64,000 nucleotides of DNA from contig CDRNVI010000037.1 of the NCBI GenBank assembly GCA_977017575.1, positions 1 to 64,000 of the forward strand, in the 5' to 3' direction. The position numbers and the translations under genes were made by a program. Shown in pieces: positions 8,718 to 19,211 of the stretch. The notes beneath the pieces are model-generated. The model was given only the letters and a program-made list of their open reading frames with translations. It searched no databases and was not told where the DNA came from. Every line of letters begins with the position of its first letter. Positions within the stretch are counted from its first letter, which is position 1. The stretch is from Paramoeba atlantica (taxonomy: Eukaryota > Discosea).

Positions 8718-11700
8718 ATGCTACGCCACCCTCTCCTCCCCTGTCGTAAAATCACCTCCTCCCTCTCCTCCCACCCCCCTCCTCCCCCCCTCCCCCTCTT
8801 CCCCACGCCCCACGCCCCCTACTCCACCCCCCCTACCCCTCCCCCCCGCTTCCACCCCTTCACCCGCCGCGACGAGGACGAGCTCCTCCACACGGTCACC
8901 ACCAAGCCCCGCCACGTGCTGCGAAAGGTGCGCCAACTCGTGTGGAGGTCCCGCAAGAGGGAACTCCAGTTCCGCTCCACCCTCACCTTCCTGGTGCTCA
9001 CCCTGCAGGACCAGCTCCGGGCCCGCGCCCTCCCCCCCGCCACCGCGAGCGCCATCATGGAGGCCGTGATGCGGGAGTGCGTGCGGCTGGCCCAGCACGA
9101 CATGGCCCACCTGCTGTTCCGGGCCTTCCTGCGGTTCCGCAAGCACGGCTGCGGGGTCACGGTGAACTGCGTGAGGTACCTGTTTGAGAGCTATAAGGGG
9201 GGGGTGGGGAGTAGTAAGAATACATGTATGAATCATGATATGGATGGGAAGAAGAATATAAAGAATACGAACGATGAAAATAGGAAGAATAATGAAAATA
9301 GGTATAAAAACGATGAAAAGAATGAAAACCATGAAAATAGGAATAAAAACGATAACAACACATGTAAGAAGAGTCCTAAGAACGATGAAAAGAATACGGA
9401 CCCTGAAAATACAGATCACAACAACCCCTGTTACAACAACAACCAGGAGTTTATGTATCAACTCGCGTGTGAGATGAGAGGGGAGTCGGGGCTGCGACCG
9501 CTTTGTATGGCGGCGCTGCTCTATGCGGGTCGCCCCAAGGAGGCGGAGGCGATGAGGGGGGCAGGGGGGGAGACCGGTGAGATGACCACACAGGATCGGT
9601 TAGCGTTACTCGAGGGGTACGACAAGTTGGATGATGTGAAACGGTTGGGGGAGTTGGAGAGGGAGTTTTTGGAGACACCGCAGGGGGGAGGGGAAGGGGA
9701 GAACGCCGAAGGGGAGAAACAGGCCAAGGAAAGTAAGGCCGCGGTGGTGAAAACTTTGTTAAGGATTTATCAAAGAAGGGGGGCGTATGAGAAGGTGGAG
9801 GGGTTGCTGGGGGTGGTAACGCAGTGTGGGTTAGCGCTTGACCCGGTGGCGTTTTGTTCCATCCTACGCCATCGTACGCAGAAAGCACAAACGGTGGAGG
9901 AACTCAACGAGGCGGAGCAAGCGGTACGTGACATGGGGTATGAGTTTGATATCGCAGGGTACAGTATTTTGGTCAGCGCGTATGCGCGGCTCACGACCTT
10001 TGGGGATCGTGCCAGTGAGGAGATTATGTTGGGGAAGGTGGACACGCTGCTGGGGTCGATTGAGGCTCGGCTAAAACACGGGGACCCGGACCTGGATGTG
10101 TCGGTGTCCCACCTGCGGGCGGTGATCCGGGGGTACGGCGCCGCGGGGAAGGCGGAGCGGATGCGGGAGGCGTGGAAACGGATGCAGTTCCGAGGTCTGA
10201 GTAACGACACCCGGGTGTATAATGAGATGGTGAAGTGGTACTCGCTGATGGGGAGTGTAAAGGATGTGCTGGATTTGAAGGAGCACATGAAGGAGAGTGA
10301 GGTGTACCCGGATGCTCAGACCTATACGTGGATCTTTCGCTCCCTCGGGAAGTACTACCCGCGCCAGGTGGCCGCGCTTTATGAGGAGATACAATCCAAC
10401 CGCGTGCGTCCGGACCTGACGCTGTACACCACCATGTTGGGTGTCTTCGGGGATCTCCGAATGGAGGACAAGGTGAAAAAGATTGTCTCGGAAATGCAAA
10501 AGCGAGAGGAGGCGGGGACGCTGCAACCGAGTCCGTTTACTTATGCTGTGCTGATGCGGTTGCACTCGTCGAACCTCGCAAAGGTGGAGGAGCTGTTCGC
10601 GGAGGCGCAGAAAAAGGGTGTCGGGGATTTCCCTCATGTTATTACGATATACCTACACTGCCTCACGCGAGCGAATGAACGCGAAAAGATTAACACCCTG
10701 CTGCAGTCCTGGCCCACATGGCACACCAATGTGTACAACGTTCTCATTGCCTTTCACGCTCGCCACGATGAGAGGGATAAAGTGTTTGAGCTGCTGGACA
10801 AGATGAAGACAGAAAACGTCGAGTACAACCACGTCACCTATGGCACACTGATTACGGTGTTTGGTCGCTGGAAGGATACCCCACGGGTTCTCGAGGTCAT
10901 GGAGAAAATGAAAACAAGCGGGAACTCGCAGCTGAACGCTCATTTCTACTCCATTCTCGCGAGCACCTACAGCCGTCTCGGGGACAAGGAGGGGGTCAAC
11001 GACGCGTGGGAGGATTTGCAGTCCTCCCGTCTTTACCCCGACACGGAGGTCTACAACACCTTCCTTGCACTCTATGGTAAACAGCACAACGTGGATAAGA
11101 TGCAGCACGTGCTGGATAACATGCTCAAGAACGTCCCACCGAATCCCCTGACCTCCTCGACGGTGGTCGACATGTTAGGCAAAGCCGGGAAGATCAGTGA
11201 CATGGAGCAGCTCGTGGGGGAGATGAAGAACCACCCCGACATGTGTCCCACCAGTGTGACGTATCACCAAATCATGAATGCGTACGCGAAGACGGCGGAT
11301 GTTCGAAAGATGGAGCACACCCGGGCAGAGATGCTCGAGAAAGGGTACACGGAGAATGCCGTGACGTACAACATCCTCTCCGATGGCTACGGCCGCGCGA
11401 AGCGTTATGAGCAACTCGGCGAACTCGTCCAAGAAAGGGTCTCGAAAGGGATTCCAATGGAAGAGACAGGGGTATGTGTTCTGGTGACGTCGTTTGCGCG
11501 TGCACGGATGATTAAGGACGTGAACAAGACGATTTCGCTGTTTGTGCCCGATCCGGATACCCCGCCCGTGAAAGAGGGGGAAGAGAAGAGTGAGGAGAAA
11601 CCCCCAACGTCGCCATCCGTGCCCTACACGAATAAACTGGTATGGACAATGATTGACGCGTACTGTCGGTGCGGTGATGCCCATCGTATGGAGCAGTGGG

Positions 11701-12071
11701 TACGACGTCTCCATCACGGTACCATTCCCTTGAAGCCCTCCGATCGCTCTTCCCTGATTGGGTACTACGGCCGTGTAGGTGCTGTGGAGAAAATGGAAGA
11801 AATGGCGAACGAGCTGAAGAAGGCTGACGTGTCAGTGAGCTATGCGGCGTTAAATTCCATGGCGCGGACGTACGCCAAGGCGGGAAAGTTTGAAAACACC
11901 ATCGAGGTTCTTCACAGATTAAGGGACAAGAAACAAGTCCCAGACGCCTCCACAAGTTTAATGCTGAGTGGACTGTTTCTGAAGGCAGGGTTGCAGGAAC
12001 AGGCCCAACAGGTTGTTGAGTGGAGGAAACAGTACGCACAGTCTTATGCTGATGAGATTGAACAAGCCTAA
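8718..12071 (+). CDS. Pentatricopeptide-repeat (PPR) protein
   Basis: 1117 residues from this start; 48 more if the in-frame ATG at 8574 is used. I prefer 8718 because MLRHPLLPCRKITSSLSS resembles a mitochondrial presequence. From about residue 300 on, the protein is a long series of ~35-residue helical pairs of PPR type (YNEMVKWYSLMGSV, YTTMLGVFGDL, YNVLIAFHARHDE, YGTLITVFGRWKD, YNTFLALYGK, YNILSDGYGRAKR). Such proteins bind organellar RNA in sequence-specific fashion. Residues about 158-245 (9190-9450) are an Asn/Lys/Asp-rich low-complexity insert, A-rich in DNA against G+C-rich surroundings. Coding-strand composition flips from C-rich (8700-9150) to G-rich (9480-9830). The RNA target is unknown. 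Confidence 0.92.
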   Translation: MLRHPLLPCRKITSSLSSHPPPPPLPLFPTPHAPYSTPPTPPPRFHPFTRRDEDELLHTVTTKPRHVLRKVRQLVWRSRKRELQFRSTLTFLVLTLQDQLRARALPPATASAIMEAVMRECVRLAQHDMAHLLFRAFLRFRKHGCGVTVNCVRYLFESYKGGVGSSKNTCMNHDMDGKKNIKNTNDENRKNNENRYKNDEKNENHENRNKNDNNTCKKSPKNDEKNTDPENTDHNNPCYNNNQEFMYQLACEMRGESGLRPLCMAALLYAGRPKEAEAMRGAGGETGEMTTQDRLALLEGYDKLDDVKRLGELEREFLETPQGGGEGENAEGEKQAKESKAAVVKTLLRIYQRRGAYEKVEGLLGVVTQCGLALDPVAFCSILRHRTQKAQTVEELNEAEQAVRDMGYEFDIAGYSILVSAYARLTTFGDRASEEIMLGKVDTLLGSIEARLKHGDPDLDVSVSHLRAVIRGYGAAGKAERMREAWKRMQFRGLSNDTRVYNEMVKWYSLMGSVKDVLDLKEHMKESEVYPDAQTYTWIFRSLGKYYPRQVAALYEEIQSNRVRPDLTLYTTMLGVFGDLRMEDKVKKIVSEMQKREEAGTLQPSPFTYAVLMRLHSSNLAKVEELFAEAQKKGVGDFPHVITIYLHCLTRANEREKINTLLQSWPTWHTNVYNVLIAFHARHDERDKVFELLDKMKTENVEYNHVTYGTLITVFGRWKDTPRVLEVMEKMKTSGNSQLNAHFYSILASTYSRLGDKEGVNDAWEDLQSSRLYPDTEVYNTFLALYGKQHNVDKMQHVLDNMLKNVPPNPLTSSTVVDMLGKAGKISDMEQLVGEMKNHPDMCPTSVTYHQIMNAYAKTADVRKMEHTRAEMLEKGYTENAVTYNILSDGYGRAKRYEQLGELVQERVSKGIPMEETGVCVLVTSFARARMIKDVNKTISLFVPDPDTPPVKEGEEKSEEKPPTSPSVPYTNKLVWTMIDAYCRCGDAHRMEQWVRRLHHGTIPLKPSDRSSLIGYYGRVGAVEKMEEMANELKKADVSVSYAALNSMARTYAKAGKFENTIEVLHRLRDKKQVPDASTSLMLSGLFLKAGLQEQAQQVVEWRKQYAQSYADEIEQA

Positions 12072-12312
12072 TGCTTCCTTTTTTCGTTTATGTGTATAGC
12101 ACCAAAAAAATGCGCCCATTTTACTTTTTTAAAAACAAAAATGATCCACGATAGTTTCACATCACCCTTCAATTACGATTCTTTGTGTCCACGTTTACCA
12201 CACGCTGCAGTGTAACGCAATCCTCATGTATTACACAATGTACGAACTCTCTACCATGAAAAAACAAAGTCGCTTTCTTCTTTTTACAACACACACACAC
12301 ACACTCACCCCC

Positions 12313-14610
12313 ATGTCCACCCCCCACGAACCGACCTACCCCGAGACCTTTAACGGGGTCATTGGCATTGATCTCGGCACCACCTACTCCTGCGTCGCTG
12401 TTTTTCGTCACAACCGGGTCGAGGTCATCCCCAACGACCAAGGCAACCGCACCACCCCATCCGTCGTGTCCTTCACCCCCGAGGGCACCGTCATCGGGGA
12501 CGGCGCCCGCAACCTTCTCACCCGCTACCCCGCCTCCACACTCTACGACGCGAAACGCCTGATTGGTCGTAAATTCACCGACCGTGAGGTTCAGCAGGAT
12601 ATCCCGATGTGGCCGTTTAAACTGATCCAGGACCCCAACAGTGGGAATATTCAATATGTCCTGGGTGAAAACAACAATAGCAACAACACGGATATGAGTA
12701 ATAATGAGAAGGATATGACAAATAGATCAAACGCGTCCTCCCTGCTCTTCCCCGAGGAGCTCAGCGCCCTGGTGCTTCGTTACCTCCGTACCTGTGCGGA
12801 ACGGTTCCTTCACCAAAATGTCAAGACCGCAGTGCTCACAGTCCCGGCCTACTTCACCGATGCCCAACGGGAGCGTACAAAGGCCGCGGGGCAGATTGCG
12901 GGGCTCGAAATCTGTCGTATCATTAATGAGCCCACAGCCGCAGCCCTGGCCTATGGGCTGGAGCCCCATGGAAAACAAAATAAGGAAGGGAAACCAATGT
13001 TAAAAGAAGATGAAAAGAATAAGGAAAGTGAAATTTTGAAAGAAGATGAAAACAAAAAGGAAAGTAAAATTTTAAATGAAGATGAAAACAAAAAGGAAAG
13101 TGAAATTTCAAAAGAAGATGAAAAGAATAAGGAAAGCAAAACCATTTTAGTGTTTGACCTCGGAGGGGGCACGTTTGATGTCTCCGTGATTGTCCTCGAG
13201 CAGGGGGTACGGGAGGTGAAGGCCACCGCCGGGGACACCCACCTCGGGGGACAGGACTTTGACAGCGCTGTGGTGCACGCGTGGGTGGAGGAGATACAGC
13301 AAACCCACGACGTGGATTTGAGTAAAAATGTGAAAGCGATGGCACGACTGCGGAATGTCGCGGAGAGTGCGAAACGGACGCTGAGTTACGCACAAAGCTT
13401 TGAGACCGAGGTGCCGGGGTTGGTGGGAGGGGAGGATAAAATATTGCGGCTGAGTCGGGCGAAATTCGATGAGTTAAACGAGGGGCTGTTTCGGAAATGT
13501 CTCGTGGAGGTGGAGAGGGTGCTGAAAAGTGCCAAGGTACATGAGAAGCAGGTGGATGAGGTGTTGCTGGTGGGGGGGAGCACGCGGATTGTGAAGATTC
13601 AAACGCTGCTGGGGGAGTACTTTAAGGGTGTGGTGCTGAGTCAGTCGGTGAACCCGGATGAGGCGGTGGCTGCGGGGGCCGCCGTCCAGGGGGCGATTCT
13701 CAGCGAAGCCCCGGAGCAGCAAAGTGAGGCTACAAAGGATATGCTCCTGCTGGATGTCGCCTCCCTCTCGATCGGGGTGAATATTGACGAGGGCAGGATG
13801 GATGTACTGATCCCACGTAACAGCTCCATTCCCACCCGTGTCACAAAGGAGTACCACACCATAGATGATTACCAAACCGAGGTGCTGGTGGAAATCTACG
13901 AAGGGGAACGCCCTCGAGTGTCCCAAAACCATTTGCTCGGGAACTTTCGACTCACGGGGATACGAAAGGCCAAACGAGGAAAAGTGGACATTGCGGTGAC
14001 GTTTGCCGTGGACGCCAATGGAGTGCTCACCGTAACCGCCGAGGAGGTGGGGGGGAAGAAGCAGTCTCTTGTGGTGAAAAACCAGGACCGGTTGGGGGTA
14101 CAGGAGATTGAGCAAATGGTTAAAAACGCGGAGGAACGCGCCGCCGAGGACGCCACGCTTCGACGTGTCCTGGAGCTTCGCACGGAGGTGGAGCGACGGC
14201 TCTACCAGGCTCGTTCCTCTCTGAATTCTTTGCTCAAACACTTCAGTTCGTCGGATCCTGCGCATGAGGAGTCCTTGAAACTGAAGGAAAAGGTGGGAAA
14301 AGCTTTTGCGTGGTTGCTGGATAAGGGACTGGATGTGACTCTAGAAGAGTTAGAAAGAAATGGCACCAAGTTGGACAATATCGAGAGTGCGGTTGAAAGA
14401 CTGCAGAGTCTTGCGAAAGAGTCTGGCAAAGAGAAGCGGAAAGACAGCTCCGTGCACTCACCTCATTCTCCTGAAGAGAAAAAGAAGAAAAGAGAAAAAT
14501 TGAAGGCGAAATATCACGTTGCGGAGGCCCCGAACGAAGAAAGTAGGGAAACTCCAGCGGAGGATAAGAGCACTAATGATCAGGGTGATGAAGCAGAGGA
14601 AGTCAACTAA
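12313..14610 (+). CDS. Hsp70 chaperone with in-frame inserts
   Basis: 765 residues from this ATG; an in-frame ATG at 12226 seems less likely. It is an ATP-dependent chaperone of the cytosolic type. The ATPase domain has [66 protein letters not shown] and LLVGGSTRI. Substrate-domain (SLSIGV.. onward) and lid helices follow. Two inserts are unusual: an Asn/Ser-rich one (about 119-140) and a Lys/Glu/Asp/Asn-rich one of about 45 residues (about 222-275) between YGLE and the DLGGGT strand, built of [13 protein letters not shown] repeats. The C-terminus is EEVN rather than the EEVD that recruits TPR co-chaperones. It is more divergent than a typical housekeeping Hsp70, so it may be a specialised paralogue. 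Confidence 0.93.
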   Translation: MSTPHEPTYPETFNGVIGIDLGTTYSCVAVFRHNRVEVIPNDQGNRTTPSVVSFTPEGTVIGDGARNLLTRYPASTLYDAKRLIGRKFTDREVQQDIPMWPFKLIQDPNSGNIQYVLGENNNSNNTDMSNNEKDMTNRSNASSLLFPEELSALVLRYLRTCAERFLHQNVKTAVLTVPAYFTDAQRERTKAAGQIAGLEICRIINEPTAAALAYGLEPHGKQNKEGKPMLKEDEKNKESEILKEDENKKESKILNEDENKKESEISKEDEKNKESKTILVFDLGGGTFDVSVIVLEQGVREVKATAGDTHLGGQDFDSAVVHAWVEEIQQTHDVDLSKNVKAMARLRNVAESAKRTLSYAQSFETEVPGLVGGEDKILRLSRAKFDELNEGLFRKCLVEVERVLKSAKVHEKQVDEVLLVGGSTRIVKIQTLLGEYFKGVVLSQSVNPDEAVAAGAAVQGAILSEAPEQQSEATKDMLLLDVASLSIGVNIDEGRMDVLIPRNSSIPTRVTKEYHTIDDYQTEVLVEIYEGERPRVSQNHLLGNFRLTGIRKAKRGKVDIAVTFAVDANGVLTVTAEEVGGKKQSLVVKNQDRLGVQEIEQMVKNAEERAAEDATLRRVLELRTEVERRLYQARSSLNSLLKHFSSSDPAHEESLKLKEKVGKAFAWLLDKGLDVTLEELERNGTKLDNIESAVERLQSLAKESGKEKRKDSSVHSPHSPEEKKKKREKLKAKYHVAEAPNEESRETPAEDKSTNDQGDEAEEVN

Positions 14611-15087
14611 CATATTGCGTCAACGAAAGGAGAAGCGTGTAGTTGCAAGAAGAGCTCATGGTCATACTTCTGTGCGTCATGAGCGACTTAATCTTATTCC
14701 ATCTGCAAGAATTTGCAAACGAAGAGACAAAAGAGAAATTGCAATAGCCTGCTTTTTTATTTTGTACATGTCAACATTGCTTTTGTTTTTCAAAGCTTTT
14801 CTTACGATTGTCTGACTTAGCCACCCTACGGGTAAACCTACAGGATAAAGTTTATGCGTACTGTATCAAGCTAGTAGCCGGTTGTATTCGTTAGTTTTCT
14901 GCTTCGGTGGTATACAAACGATTACTGTACTCTTTGTATATAACCCTTTGTATGTAAATATAACCCTTTGTATCTTTTATCCTTGTATTGCTCTACCTGA
15001 GTATAATTTTTCATCCGATCAAATTTGTGTGTTACACCTCTCTCAAGAAAATGGTACGCCACTCCAACATTTCTTCTTCTTTAGCTC
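14611..15087. other. Spacer between Hsp70 and APC2
   Basis: No gene. It contains A+T-rich sequence and a repeated ATAACCCTTTGTAT (about 14940-14970). It ends in a strong pyrimidine tract and AG just before the APC2 ATG. Confidence 0.6.
15068..15084 (+). promoter_or_regulatory. Putative 3' splice acceptor before APC2
   Basis: CATTTCTTCTTCTTTAG ends 3 bases before the ATG at 15088. It is the strongest polypyrimidine-AG in the window. It implies an extremely short leader if used. Confidence 0.5.
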
Positions 15088-17370
15088 ATGAAAAGTGATA
15101 TCACGCAAGATATTCTCGTTGCTGTTTGTGGACAACGAGATATTGCCTCTAAGTTGCCGACCACAAAATCAGTTAATTTGAAACCATGCCGAGCTAGCGA
15201 ATTTCTGAACAAAGTACTTCCCTCTTTCTTGTCGATACCATCTTTAATCCCGACTATTAAAAGCAATGATGAACAATATCTTGTATGCATTACCATAGCC
15301 AAGTTGCTAGGCAATGCCGTATTCACTAGTCTGCAAAATATAATTACGTCAAGTGACTCGATAAACGATCAAAATGTTATGGAATGGATAGAGCAAGTCA
15401 CGGGGTGTTTCGAATATGTTACCGAACGAATTCTCCCCTGTATATCTTCTGTCTGTGCTCGCCAGAAAGCTGCAGAAAAAGCAACAGGTCGGATTCACTC
15501 AACTACAGAATATCGAGAGGTCGTGGACACATTTTATTGTCACGTTCATGCTTCACTGGAGGCATACTGTGGGAGAATTCGAACGACTCATTCTGAATCT
15601 GCGCGATGGATTGAGCACGCTGACGGTTTTATGCGGAGACTGATAGAAGTCTCTTTGCTTCACGAAGAATGTTCTTCAAGCATTAGAGAGTTGGGGGTAA
15701 ACCGACTTCCTTGTCTACATGCAGCAGTTCAGAAACTCATCGAAATTCAAGTCAAGAAATGTGTGGGTCAATGGAATAGGACTCCTTTACACCACAGGGC
15801 ATTCCATAAAGTGTTGGAAGAGATAAATATTTACACAAATGGATTTGGTCGTTTAGGAATAGAAATTCATGCGAATGCGTACGAAAAGGTTTTTTCAAAA
15901 GAAATGTATCGACTGCGCTTGGATCAGCTGCTCCTTATTTTCTTAGAGTATCCTGAAACGATCGCCTCTTTGAACGATTTTCAGGATGCAATGAATTTCT
16001 TGCTGGACAGCTCTGAATTGAATCGGCGAGAGGTTACCGAACAGATTACCACAAGCCTCGTAAGCCAGTGGGAAGATTATTTTGTGCAAGATAAGCATAC
16101 AACGACGGCTATCCGTCTCTATTTTCTCGCGTCTTGGATCTCCACTCATGAGCTGGAAAAAGCATTGAACGTCTTTAACGCTGAAATGTTTCTTGTCGCC
16201 TTGCGAGAAAAGTCCGATATCATAAAGGAAATTGCCTTTGCATTTCTGGACCCTCATAGCGTGTTACGGATTCCGGCTGCAGATGTCTCAGAGAAGGAGG
16301 AAGAGAATGACAGGGATAAAATCTTTTTGAAACTTCTTGAACACGTTTCTAAAGAACAATTTTTGTTAGTCTATCATGAAAAATTGGCCTCTCAGCTCTT
16401 AAAATCTGACAAGTCGAACATAGATAACGAATCTAGCAGTATCGATCGCCTCGAGAGACTGCTGGGAGAAAATAGCGTAAACTCGTTTCGAATTATGCTT
16501 AGTGACGTTGTGGCTTCGCACCGACTTGAGCAAAGTATCCAAAAGAAGCCGCGATCCAGGATAGCTCGCGATACTTCTTCAGTTCAGGTGGCATTTACCA
16601 TACTTTCAGAAAGTTTTTGGCCGAAGTTTCCTACAGAAAGCGCCGTTGGCATTCGCTGGCACCCTAAAATTGATGAGCACTTAAAAACAATTTCTCGTGT
16701 ATACGAGACGAAGTACTCTAGACGCACTTTGAGTTGGCATATAGCCCATAGCGAGGTGGAGATAGAGCTTGAGCAAATCAATGACAAAAGAACAAAAGAA
16801 CACGCTCACATCTTGACGGTAAACGTAGTACAAGCAAGTGCTCTACTTTATATAGTTGAAACATTGCCCGTACTGTCGGCATCTTTAGGGATTCCTGGAA
16901 ATGATTTCGTACAAGGGATGAAAACATCAATCATTTCGAAGAAATTGGGAATCTCGGTATCGATGTTATCCGGATATTTACATGATCTTGTACCGACTAC
17001 ACTAAAATATTATCCCGGGAACGAACCGGTTTATGTACTTTCAACAAATAGATCGTTTCCATCAGAATTCTTGAGTAATACAAAGGAAGCTACAAGCAAC
17101 AAAGATAAGGGAGCGGGCGAGCATGACCGTGAAGACGAATCAAAAGAGGTAAACGACATTCAACCGATGATAGATTCAGTGTGCCACTCTATTCTTTCAT
17201 ATTTGCAAAGCAGTGCTGTCCCCAAAGCGCAGTCACAAATTGAAAGTTCTTTACGGATTTTCGGTCAGTTACCAAGGGGTGCTCCAATAAACCTCATAGG
17301 GAACTGCATTTCAACATTAGAAATAGATGACAAGGTCTTGCGCAGGAATAACAAGTTTACATTGAAGTAA
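15088..17370 (+). CDS. Anaphase-promoting complex subunit 2 (cullin family)
   Basis: 760 residues, the usual APC2 length. APC2 is the cullin-like scaffold of the APC/C ubiquitin ligase and pairs with RING subunit APC11. The N-terminal two-thirds is helical. The cullin-homology region begins near residue 410 (FLKLLEHVSKEQFLLVYHEKLASQLL), then RLERLLGENS and IMLSDVVASHRLEQSI, which is closer to APC2 (MLKDVADSRRIN) than to canonical cullins. ILSESFWPKF and a YSRRTLSWHIAHSEVEIEL segment match the cullin C-terminal beta region. The end carries a winged-helix-like segment finishing KVLRRNNKFTLK. There is no cullin neddylation Lys motif, as expected for APC2. A+T-richer than its upstream neighbours. 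Confidence 0.88.
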   Translation: MKSDITQDILVAVCGQRDIASKLPTTKSVNLKPCRASEFLNKVLPSFLSIPSLIPTIKSNDEQYLVCITIAKLLGNAVFTSLQNIITSSDSINDQNVMEWIEQVTGCFEYVTERILPCISSVCARQKAAEKATGRIHSTTEYREVVDTFYCHVHASLEAYCGRIRTTHSESARWIEHADGFMRRLIEVSLLHEECSSSIRELGVNRLPCLHAAVQKLIEIQVKKCVGQWNRTPLHHRAFHKVLEEINIYTNGFGRLGIEIHANAYEKVFSKEMYRLRLDQLLLIFLEYPETIASLNDFQDAMNFLLDSSELNRREVTEQITTSLVSQWEDYFVQDKHTTTAIRLYFLASWISTHELEKALNVFNAEMFLVALREKSDIIKEIAFAFLDPHSVLRIPAADVSEKEEENDRDKIFLKLLEHVSKEQFLLVYHEKLASQLLKSDKSNIDNESSSIDRLERLLGENSVNSFRIMLSDVVASHRLEQSIQKKPRSRIARDTSSVQVAFTILSESFWPKFPTESAVGIRWHPKIDEHLKTISRVYETKYSRRTLSWHIAHSEVEIELEQINDKRTKEHAHILTVNVVQASALLYIVETLPVLSASLGIPGNDFVQGMKTSIISKKLGISVSMLSGYLHDLVPTTLKYYPGNEPVYVLSTNRSFPSEFLSNTKEATSNKDKGAGEHDREDESKEVNDIQPMIDSVCHSILSYLQSSAVPKAQSQIESSLRIFGQLPRGAPINLIGNCISTLEIDDKVLRRNNKFTLK

Positions 17371-17552
17371 AAAAGCATGATTATTTATTGCGTTAGTTGC
17401 ACCAACATTGCTTTCCTTGAAGGCTACAAAACAGTGACGCATGGCCTTTAGCACATTCCACACGTTGTTACACAAGCCTGTGATCCGCTAACCAATAGAA
17501 AGTGTCCCTCTCCCTTGTTAATGCTAAAAATGTGTATTACCAATTTTCAGTA

Positions 17553-18112
17553 CAGAGCGGAACTTAATTACGGGGCACCATAGTTAAGGGACACCCCCTT
17601 TGGGGTCAAAAGTGTCCCTTAGCTTTCAGCTGTCTTATGGAAAAGGGCGATATTACATACACCATTATTGTGTTTTAACAATTTTTTTTCTTGCAAATAC
17701 TGTCCCCCCCCTTAAGAGCACCCGGTCAGACCCCCCCGTTTAAGCGCACATAGAGTTGAGATGCGGACTCCGGCGCCACGAAGCGGCGCCAAATTTGTTT
17801 TTACGTACTGATTCAGACCCCCCCGTTTAAGCGCACTTTTCACGGAAAACGAGGTGCGCTTAAACGGGGGGGACAGTATATCTTCTCATGGAGCCGCACC
17901 AAGTCCAAGTTTCAGCAAGATCAATTTCAACCAGTGTCCCTGTGGTCGGCGAACTTGCGCTTGAGGAACGTGGAAAGGCTGAAAATGGGACCCACAACAC
18001 TTTGTTACGGGCAGTGGGAGCGAAACTCCCAAGGCCCAAGTGCCCCTTCATTAAGTGTCCCGTAATTAAGTTGTCCCGTAATTAACGTGTCCCGCAATTA
18101 AATCCCGCTCTG
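17553..18112. mobile_element. TA-flanked TIR element (560 bp), outer
   Basis: The left end CAGAGCGGAACTTAATTACG and the right end, on the other strand, CAGAGCGGGATTTAATTGCG are inverted copies. TA flanks both (17551-17552, 18113-18114). Repeats of TTAATTACGGGACAC extend inside the right end. No transposase. Another TA-flanked element (17700-17876) is nested inside. Confidence 0.65.
17700..17876. mobile_element. TA-flanked palindromic element, nested
   Basis: 177 bases with ends CTGTCCCCCCC (left) and, on the other strand, CTGTCCCCCCCGTTTAAGCG, flanked by TA on both sides. Inside the right end a perfect 19-base hairpin lies at 17818-17836 / 17854-17872 (arm CCCCCCCGTTTAAGCGCAC, 17-base loop). 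A direct copy of the GTTTAAGCGCAC arm lies near 17738. It sits inside the 17553-18112 element, so it is the younger insertion. Confidence 0.6.
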
Positions 18113-18215
18113 TACATGATATCAGCGCAATGGCGCAAATTCATGTACTATATCCCCCCCTGCTTATGAGTTCCCCCAATTGAGGTACGCTTAAGAGTTC
18201 CTTGTTCTAAAGTGA

Positions 18216-19211
18216 ATGGCTTTGTACCCACTTTTCGCTACGGAATCGCTCACTAAGTGGGTACCCATAATTAGCACATTTTGTTCTTTATTTTTTACAA
18301 TGCAGAGTGTCATATTCCAAATACATTATTTCCTTTCTGCGGCAGAAGATCAACCCCCCCGCTCCTCGTGTCTGAGACGTGGAAAAGTCGATGTCTCGTT
18401 GCTCTCCCACCTGGAGCTACTCGATCAGTTTGTCCAGCACGTACGAAACCGTCCCAAAAGTTGGACTGTCGGGAAGCATTCTCACGCATGCCATTGGAGA
18501 GGCATTACATGTGACTCTAACCGGCAGGTGGTACGACTTCTGTGGGATAATCTCGAGCTGCGGGGAAACCTCACCTTTGGGTTACTCCCCGTAACGCTGC
18601 GGTCGCTGCGGGTGTCAGAAAACGGGTGTGCTGGTAGTGTCGCCGAGCACAATTGGCCCCCCAATCTTGAGCTCGTGAAAATGGGTCGAAATCAGTTCTC
18701 CGGCGACGTGCCTTGGGAACTTTTTCCGAAGGGCACTGAGCATATTGATTTCCATAATAACCGCTTTGAAGGTCCGTTACAGGCAGAGAAGTTGCCCCAG
18801 ACACTGGTAACACTGAACGTGGCTTACAACAAATTCCAGGGCCACTTGGATCTCACCTCGCTCCCCCGTTCGTTAAGGATTTTGGACTTGGAAAACAATC
18901 AGTTCACAGGAAAAATTGCTCTTCACACGCTTCCTAACGGAATGCGTAGATTATTTTTAAATGGGAACCACCTAGAGGGTTCAGTAGCTATTGGGGTGCT
19001 TCCCAAAGGCATGCAACAGATTTCGCTGGCTTCAAACTCATTTAAAGGGGAATTACGCTTGGAAGTGGAGGAAGCGCAACTTCCTCGGGGTTTATTCTTC
19101 ATTGATATATCACACAATTCCTTCGTGTTGTTACCTGAGTGGTTGCCATCTATCTTCATCTTAAGCGAATCACAAAAACGAATACGCGACGGTTTAGCTA
19201 ACGCACGTTAG
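18216..19211 (+). CDS. LRR family protein, member 1
   Basis: 331 residues; an internal ATG at 18300 is also possible. A hydrophobic stretch at residues 15-42 could be a signal anchor. Next comes the family N-terminal helix (LSHLELLDQFVQHV) with the LRRNT-like motif SWTVGKHSHACHWRGITCDS. Then about eight 23-residue repeats of the type LP..L..L.L..N.F.G...L (LPRSLRILDLENNQFTGKI, LPNGMRRLFLNGNHLEGSV). The N-terminal KVRG signature is degenerate here (RRGKVDVS). The LRR arc suggests protein-ligand binding; the ligand is unknown. It is separated from its siblings by three housekeeping-type genes. Confidence 0.85.
   Translation: MALYPLFATESLTKWVPIISTFCSLFFTMQSVIFQIHYFLSAAEDQPPRSSCLRRGKVDVSLLSHLELLDQFVQHVRNRPKSWTVGKHSHACHWRGITCDSNRQVVRLLWDNLELRGNLTFGLLPVTLRSLRVSENGCAGSVAEHNWPPNLELVKMGRNQFSGDVPWELFPKGTEHIDFHNNRFEGPLQAEKLPQTLVTLNVAYNKFQGHLDLTSLPRSLRILDLENNQFTGKIALHTLPNGMRRLFLNGNHLEGSVAIGVLPKGMQQISLASNSFKGELRLEVEEAQLPRGLFFIDISHNSFVLLPEWLPSIFILSESQKRIRDGLANAR

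Noticed and set aside
8721-9461. 246-residue - strand frame opposite the PPR gene
   Set aside because: It is low-complexity in composition and lies opposite the conserved PPR coding sequence. It reflects base composition, as do the other long antisense frames over Hsp70, HEAT-like and Spt5 genes.
12226-12312. Upstream ATG for Hsp70
   Set aside because: Would add a Lys- and Thr/His-rich leader ending in TTHTHTLTP that is translation of a CA-repeat; the ATG at 13 residues before the conserved [11 protein letters not shown] is more natural.
13000-13140. Hsp70 insert as an unspliced intron
   Set aside because: The insert is in frame, stop-free and made of codon-phase repeats, and I see no GT..AG boundaries. 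Left as a coding insert, though cDNA would decide.
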